NCBI RefSeq assembly: GCF_025751555.1 | Contig: NZ_JAOWLB010000006.1 | Span: 1-64,000 of the forward strand | Source of the DNA: Ruegeria aquimaris | GTDB lineage: Bacteria > Pseudomonadota > Alphaproteobacteria > Rhodobacterales > Rhodobacteraceae | Length of the DNA: 64,000 nucleotides | Reading direction: 5' to 3' | Notes under the pieces: generated by a model | What the model saw: only the letters and a program-made list of their open reading frames with translations | Database searches by the model: none | Told to the model about the DNA's origin: nothing | Part shown: positions 59,758 to 64,000 of the stretch, in pieces | How positions within the stretch are numbered: the first letter of the stretch is position 1 | Layout of the letters: every line of letters starts with the position of its first letter | Made by a program: the position numbers and the translations under genes

Positions 59758-60476
59758 CCCATACCGCCGTCATCACCGGGGGCAACAAGGGCATCGGCGC
59801 TGATCTGGCGCAGGCGCTCTTGGCGCGCGACTACACGGTCGTGTCGATCTCGCGCCACGCGCCCGAGGTCACCCACCCGCGCCTCAACTCGGTCGAGGCC
59901 GATCTGTTGGACGGCCAGGCGGTGGCCGAAGCCGCCGCTGAGGTCGCGGCAAAGCACGAAGTCACCCACCTGATCCACAATGCGGGCCTGATCTGGCCCA
60001 ATCTGATCGAAGAGGCCGAGCCCTCGGACATCACCGGGCTGGCGCAATTGCATCTGGGGTCCGCCCTGACACTGCTCAAGGCGTTTCTGCCCGCGATGAA
60101 GGCGCGGCAATTCGGGCGGGTGATGTTCAACGGCTCACGCGCCGCCCTTGGCGCGCCCACCCGCACCGCCTATGGCGCCACCAAGGCCGGCATGATCGGC
60201 ATGGCGCGCACCTGGGCTCTGGAACTGGCCCCCCATGGCATCACCGTCAACGTGGTGGCGCCCGGCCCCATTCTGACCGACAATTTCTGGGGCATCGTCG
60301 AAAAGGACAGCCCGCAGCAGGAGGCGCTGGCCAAGCGCATCCCGGTAGGCCGGATCGGACGGGTCGACGATGTCACCCGCGCGTTTCTGTTCTTCTGCGA
60401 CCCGGAAAACAGCTTTGTCACCGGCCAGACCCTCTATGTCTGCGGTGGCGCCAGCGTCGGTTCGCTGCAAATCTGA
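59754..60476 (+). CDS. Short-chain dehydrogenase/reductase
   Basis: The 240-residue SDR has intact motifs: cofactor loop VITGGNKGIGADLA, the NAG block in LIHNAGLIWPN, catalytic Ser in MFNGSRAALG, Tyr and Lys in AYGATKAG, and the VAPGPILTDNFW segment. It is thus a real oxidoreductase, in contrast to the domain in the DUF35 fusion. It is the last gene of the oxygenase operon and convergent with the large IOR gene. A dioxindole-isatin or related alcohol-ketone step would fit the inferred pathway, but the substrate is unproven. Confidence 0.88.
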   Translation: MTHTAVITGGNKGIGADLAQALLARDYTVVSISRHAPEVTHPRLNSVEADLLDGQAVAEAAAEVAAKHEVTHLIHNAGLIWPNLIEEAEPSDITGLAQLHLGSALTLLKAFLPAMKARQFGRVMFNGSRAALGAPTRTAYGATKAGMIGMARTWALELAPHGITVNVVAPGPILTDNFWGIVEKDSPQQEALAKRIPVGRIGRVDDVTRAFLFFCDPENSFVTGQTLYVCGGASVGSLQI

Positions 60477-60486
60477 AAAACAGAAA

Positions 60487-60502
60487 GCCGCAGCTAGGCG
60501 GC
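60487..60502. terminator. Short hairpin between convergent genes
   Basis: GCCGC-AGCTAG-GCGGC lies across the 17-bp gap and the IOR stop codon. There is an A-run before it (T-run for the minus strand) but only a 5-bp stem, so it is a weak candidate for a bidirectional terminator. Confidence 0.35.
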
Positions 60503-63500
60503 CTCTGTCTGTGCCGCCCCGATCGTGGCTCGCAGGGCCGCGCGCTTTTGCGCGACCGCTTTAGCGTGGCGTTCGCGCACAGGACCGTAGCCGCGTATGT
60601 GTTCGGGCAGGTCGAGCAGTTCGGTCAGCTTAGCAGCCGTGGCGTCGGACCAGTTGGCCAGCGCGAAAGCGATGTCCGCTTCGTAATCGGCGAGCAGCTT
60701 GCGGGCGAGTTTCGCCTCGGCATTGTTGCGGAACGGGTCCAGGATCGTGCCGCGCAGCCCCCGGAACCGGTTCATCAGCCCGAAGAAGCGCATCGCGGTC
60801 TTGCCCTTGACCGCGCCCTTGACGGGTTTGCCGGTCCTGGGATCGGTGCCGCCAAAGGGCCAGGCGCCGAAGTGGAAGGTGAGCTCCATCTCGCCCTCGA
60901 AGGCCTCTTCGAGCTGCGCGCGGAACTCGGGCTTGCTGTAAAGCCGCGCCACTTCCCACTCGTCCTTCACGGCCATCAGCTTGTAGTAACCCCTGGCGAC
61001 GGCGCGCTCTGCGGCCTCGCTCAGACCGGCGGATTTCACACGCTCGATCATGTCGGTGTAGCGACGGGCAAAAGCGGCGTCCTTGTAGGCCGTCAGTTCC
61101 TTGACACGCGTCGCGATCACGTCCTCCAGCGAGGTCTCGCGGCGGGTTTCCAACAGGATCGGCGCATTGTCACCGGCGAGCCTTGCAGCGGCTTCCGGCT
61201 CGGCCAGCGCCAGACGACCCAGGGCAAACGCCCGCCGGTTCTTTTCGACCGCGACGCCGTTCAGCTCGATCGCACGGTGGATGGCGTCCAGCGACAGCGG
61301 GATGCCGCCCTGCTGCCAGGCCGCCCCCATCAGGAGCATGTTGGCAAAGACCCGGTCGCCCATCACCTTTTCCGCCAGGTGCTGGGCGTCCATGCTGCGC
61401 ACCCCGCCCCCCAGGACGCGGGTCAGCCGTTCCAGCTGTTCGGCGCCGTTCAACTGCCAGTCGGGGTTTTTGGAAAACTCCGAGGTCGGCACCACCGTGA
61501 TGTCGGTCACCGCGACCGACTTGCCCGGCGTCAGCTTGGACATCGCCTCGTCCCCGGCGGCGACGACAAGGTCGCAGCCAATGAGCGCATCCGCCTCGCC
61601 GGCGGCGATGCGGGTGGCGCGCATCTCGTCGGGCGACAGCGCGATCTTGATGTGGGAATGCACCGCGCCGTATTTCTGCGCCAGCCCGGTGATGTCGAGG
61701 TTCGAGGAGTAGTAGCCGTCGGCATGCGCCGCCACGGCCAGCGTCTGGCCCACGGTCACCACGCCCGCGCCGCCGATGCCCGAGACCAGGATCGACCAGG
61801 ATCCGTCGATGGCGCGCGGGGTCGGGGCGGGCAGGTGGCTGACGTCGATCTCGGCATCGCTGGCCTTGGCCTTGCGCGGCTGGGCGCCGCTGATCGTCAC
61901 GAAGGAAGGGCAGAAGCCCTCGACGCAGGAGAAGTCCTTGTTGCACGACGACTGGTTGATCACGCGCTTGCGGCCGAATTCGGTCTCCAGGGGTTCGATC
62001 GCCATGCAGCCCGACACGGTCGAGCAGTCGCCGCAGCCCTCGCAGACGGCGGGGTTGATGAACACCCGCTTGTCGGGGTCGACCCATTTGCCGCGCTTGC
62101 GCAGACGGCGGCGCTCGGTGGCGCAGGGCTGGTCATAGATCAGCACGGTGACGCCGGGCTTCTCGCGCAGTTCCTTTTGCACCAGCTCCAGTTCGGTGCG
62201 CGGATGCAGGGTGACGCCGCCGCCGAGGAAGGACTTGCCCTCGAACTTGTCGGTCTCGTCGGTCAGCAGCGCGATACGCTCGATGCCCTCGGCCCTGAGC
62301 TGCGCGACCATCATCTCGGGGCTGATCTCGCCATCATGCGGCTGCCCGCCGGTCATCGAGACAAAACCGTTGTGCAAGAGCTTGTAGGTCATCGTCGCCC
62401 TGGCGGCGACCGCCGCGCGAATGGCCATCAGGCCGGAATGGAAATAGGTGCCGTCGCCCATGTTGGCAAAGACGTGTTTCTCGTCGGTAAAGGGAAACTG
62501 GCCCAGCCACATGACCCCCTCGCCGCCCATATGGCTGACCGAGTTGGTCTTCATCGGGTCCCGCATCATCGCCATCGTATGGCACCCGATCCCCGCCAGT
62601 GCCCGGCTGCCGTCGATCACCTGGGTCGAGCGCCCATGCGGACAACCGGCGCAGAATGACGGCGCCCGGATCGCCCCGCCCGCCAGCGCCGGCGGGCGGT
62701 TGGGATGGTTCGGCATCGACAGGCCGCAGTCGGGGTCGGTTTCCTGCGCCACCCGTACCAGGACACGGGTGACCATGTTCGGGTCGATCTCGCCAAACCC
62801 GGGAAAGGCCGTATCGCCCGCCTGCGGGTCATAGGCGCGGCCCGAGAACGTCTTGCCCACGATCCGGGGCGCGCGCGCGGTGCCATATAGGCTGGCGCGG
62901 ATCTGATCCTCCAGCATCCCGCGCTTTTCCTCGACCACGACGATTGCGTCGAGCCCTTCGGCGAACTCCCGGATCACCGTATCGTCGAGCGGCCAGATCA
63001 TGCCGACCTTCAACAGCCGCACCGGCATTCCGCCCAGTTGCCCGTCACGATAGCCAAGCCCCGACAGCGCCTGGTTCAGGTCCTGCCAGGCCTTGCCCGC
63101 CGCCACCACGCCGATCCGCGCATCCGACGCGCCGCTGATCCGGTTCAGCCCATTGGCGCGGGCATAGTCCAGCGCCTTGCGCAGCTTGACATCCCACAGC
63201 ACCCGCTCCTGCTCCAGCATCGGCACAAAGGGTTTTATGGTCGTGTCCGGGCCGCCGTCCTCGGGCAGCACGATGGCCGGGCTGTCCGGCGCCACATAGA
63301 CCGAGCCGCCACCCTCGACCACATCGGTCACCAGCTTCATGCCGACGATGGTCGAGGAAAACCGGCTCATCGCGATCCCGTGCAACCCCATGTCCAGCAC
63401 ATCCTGCGCATTCGCGGGTGCCAGCAGCGGTACGCCAAGAGAGGCGAAGTTCATGTCGGAGCAACACGCAACGGTCGAGGATTTGGCCCCGTGGTCATCG

Positions 63501-63952
63501 CCCACCAGCATCAGCGAACCGCCCTTGGGATTGGTCCCCGACAGGTTCGCATGCCGCAGCGGATCCATAGACCGGTCCATGCCCGGCGCCTTGCCGTACC
63601 AGATCGAGAATACCCCATCCACACGCGCGCCCGGAAACAGCCCCACCATCTGCGACCCCCAGGTCGCGGTGGCGGCCAGATCCTCGTTCACCCCCGGCCG
63701 GAAATGGATGTTATGCGCCTTCAGCTCTTTCTCGGCCTGCCACAGCGCCATGTCATAGGTGCCCATGGGCGAGCCGCGATAGCCCGAGATATAGCCCCCC
63801 GTATTCAACCCCGCCGCCATGTCGCGCTTGCGCTGCTGGATCGGCAACCGCACCAGCGCCTGCATCCCCGTCATGTAGACCCAGCCCTCGTCCTGCTGCA
63901 GCCGGTCCTCCAACCTCATCTCAAGGCGTTTTGGGGGCGTCTGGTCGGTCAT
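60494..63952 (-). CDS. Single-chain indolepyruvate ferredoxin oxidoreductase
   Basis: The 1152-residue protein is the fused alpha-gamma form common in alphaproteobacteria. The N-terminal TPP-enzyme part shows GGYISGYRGSPMGTYDMAL, PGVNEDLAATATWGSQM and GKAPGMDRSMDPLRHANLSG (quoted in part). The TPP domain has FCAGCPHGRSTQV, MGDGTYFHSGL and MTGGQPHDG. A ferredoxin-like insert has CEGCGDCSTVSGC and NKDFSCVEGFCPSF. The gamma domain follows (ILVSGIGGAGVVTVGQTLAV) and then a DUF6537-type C-terminus. It oxidises indolepyruvate or branched 2-oxoacids to acyl-CoA. Its ATG overlaps the stop of an upstream gene that leaves the window. Confidence 0.93.
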   Translation of the reverse strand: MTDQTPPKRLEMRLEDRLQQDEGWVYMTGMQALVRLPIQQRKRDMAAGLNTGGYISGYRGSPMGTYDMALWQAEKELKAHNIHFRPGVNEDLAATATWGSQMVGLFPGARVDGVFSIWYGKAPGMDRSMDPLRHANLSGTNPKGGSLMLVGDDHGAKSSTVACCSDMNFASLGVPLLAPANAQDVLDMGLHGIAMSRFSSTIVGMKLVTDVVEGGGSVYVAPDSPAIVLPEDGGPDTTIKPFVPMLEQERVLWDVKLRKALDYARANGLNRISGASDARIGVVAAGKAWQDLNQALSGLGYRDGQLGGMPVRLLKVGMIWPLDDTVIREFAEGLDAIVVVEEKRGMLEDQIRASLYGTARAPRIVGKTFSGRAYDPQAGDTAFPGFGEIDPNMVTRVLVRVAQETDPDCGLSMPNHPNRPPALAGGAIRAPSFCAGCPHGRSTQVIDGSRALAGIGCHTMAMMRDPMKTNSVSHMGGEGVMWLGQFPFTDEKHVFANMGDGTYFHSGLMAIRAAVAARATMTYKLLHNGFVSMTGGQPHDGEISPEMMVAQLRAEGIERIALLTDETDKFEGKSFLGGGVTLHPRTELELVQKELREKPGVTVLIYDQPCATERRRLRKRGKWVDPDKRVFINPAVCEGCGDCSTVSGCMAIEPLETEFGRKRVINQSSCNKDFSCVEGFCPSFVTISGAQPRKAKASDAEIDVSHLPAPTPRAIDGSWSILVSGIGGAGVVTVGQTLAVAAHADGYYSSNLDITGLAQKYGAVHSHIKIALSPDEMRATRIAAGEADALIGCDLVVAAGDEAMSKLTPGKSVAVTDITVVPTSEFSKNPDWQLNGAEQLERLTRVLGGGVRSMDAQHLAEKVMGDRVFANMLLMGAAWQQGGIPLSLDAIHRAIELNGVAVEKNRRAFALGRLALAEPEAAARLAGDNAPILLETRRETSLEDVIATRVKELTAYKDAAFARRYTDMIERVKSAGLSEAAERAVARGYYKLMAVKDEWEVARLYSKPEFRAQLEEAFEGEMELTFHFGAWPFGGTDPRTGKPVKGAVKGKTAMRFFGLMNRFRGLRGTILDPFRNNAEAKLARKLLADYEADIAFALANWSDATAAKLTELLDLPEHIRGYGPVRERHAKAVAQKRAALRATIGAAQTEAA

Positions 63953-64000
63953 GCGGCATCTCCCTTTGTGCCCCGGAGAACCTCTGCCATGACCGCGCGA
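63949..64000 (-). CDS. C-terminal end of a gene upstream of the IOR gene, partial
   Basis: A frame enters from beyond the window and ends with a TGA that overlaps the IOR start as ATGA; its last residues would be RAVMAEVLRGTKGDAA. The overlap style matches all operons here, but only 17 codons are visible, so neither family nor reality is certain. Confidence 0.4.
   Translation of the reverse strand, partial: RAVMAEVLRGTKGDAA

Noticed and set aside
60548-62659. Plus-strand frame of 703 codons opposite the large IOR gene.
   Set aside because: The IOR protein is complete with TPP and iron-sulfur motifs on the other strand; the plus-strand product is a compositional artefact.
1-64000. CRISPR arrays, rRNA, tRNA, prophage or complete insertion sequences.
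   Set aside because: Nothing with regular repeat-spacer structure, cloverleaf-like short genes, transposases or integrases was seen while reading the window.

Overview
The window is high-GC alphaproteobacterial DNA. Gene content and layout (PQQ alcohol oxidation, CoxG/CoxS, many TRAP transporters, indolepyruvate oxidoreductases, dense ATGA-coupled operons) point to the Rhodobacterales, most likely a marine Roseobacter-group bacterium such as Ruegeria. That taxon is an inference. No tRNA, rRNA, CRISPR array or intact insertion sequence was seen.

Region 1 (1-16968) is a quinoprotein alcohol-oxidation island. It holds the end of a CO-dehydrogenase-like molybdenum hydroxylase operon (coxG, coxS), a periplasmic binding protein and cytochrome c, and a divergent operon with a binding protein, a beta-propeller, an unknown periplasmic protein and an ABC ATPase/permease. 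Next come a second cytochrome c and a PQQ alcohol dehydrogenase with the Asp-x-Asp signature of lanthanide enzymes. A regulatory trio (LuxR-type response regulator, FIST-domain sensor, hybrid histidine kinase) and pqqABCDE follow; pqqA encodes only 35 residues. A repeated motif, CGACC followed by a 4-bp A/T-G box, lies upstream of nearly every transcription unit here and looks like the regulon operator.

Region 2 (16947-25303) holds a SAF-domain oxidoreductase, an epoxide-hydrolase-like alpha/beta hydrolase, class I fumarase and a MacAB/DevBCA-like export system.

Region 3 (25578-36812) is a catabolic locus built around a GntR regulator: LeuC/LeuD-like hydratase subunits on one side, and on the other a tautomerase-SnoaL fusion, HyuB, HyuA, an isochorismatase-fold protein, an isocitrate-lyase-family lyase, a flavoprotein and an aminotransferase. 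I infer degradation of a cyclic imide or lactam through a maleate-type and then a malate-type diacid.

Region 4 (36899-43789) has two dehydrogenases divergent from a TRAP transporter, an AT-rich islet with an orphan membrane protein, and an Asp/Glu-racemase-like protein lacking both catalytic cysteines.

Region 5 (43890-64000) holds a two-subunit and a single-chain indolepyruvate oxidoreductase, two MarR regulators, a thioesterase, a second TRAP transporter and an eight-gene operon: reductase, Rieske oxygenase alpha and beta, CoA ligase, cysteine-less thiolase-like protein, DUF35-SDR fusion, isatin-hydrolase-like cyclase and SDR. The most exciting reading is an indole-3-acetate pathway through dioxindole-3-acetyl-CoA, retro-aldol cleavage to isatin plus acetyl-CoA, and isatin hydrolysis. 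Near-identical palindromes link this operon, its TRAP genes and the TRAP locus at 39 kb into one probable MarR regulon.
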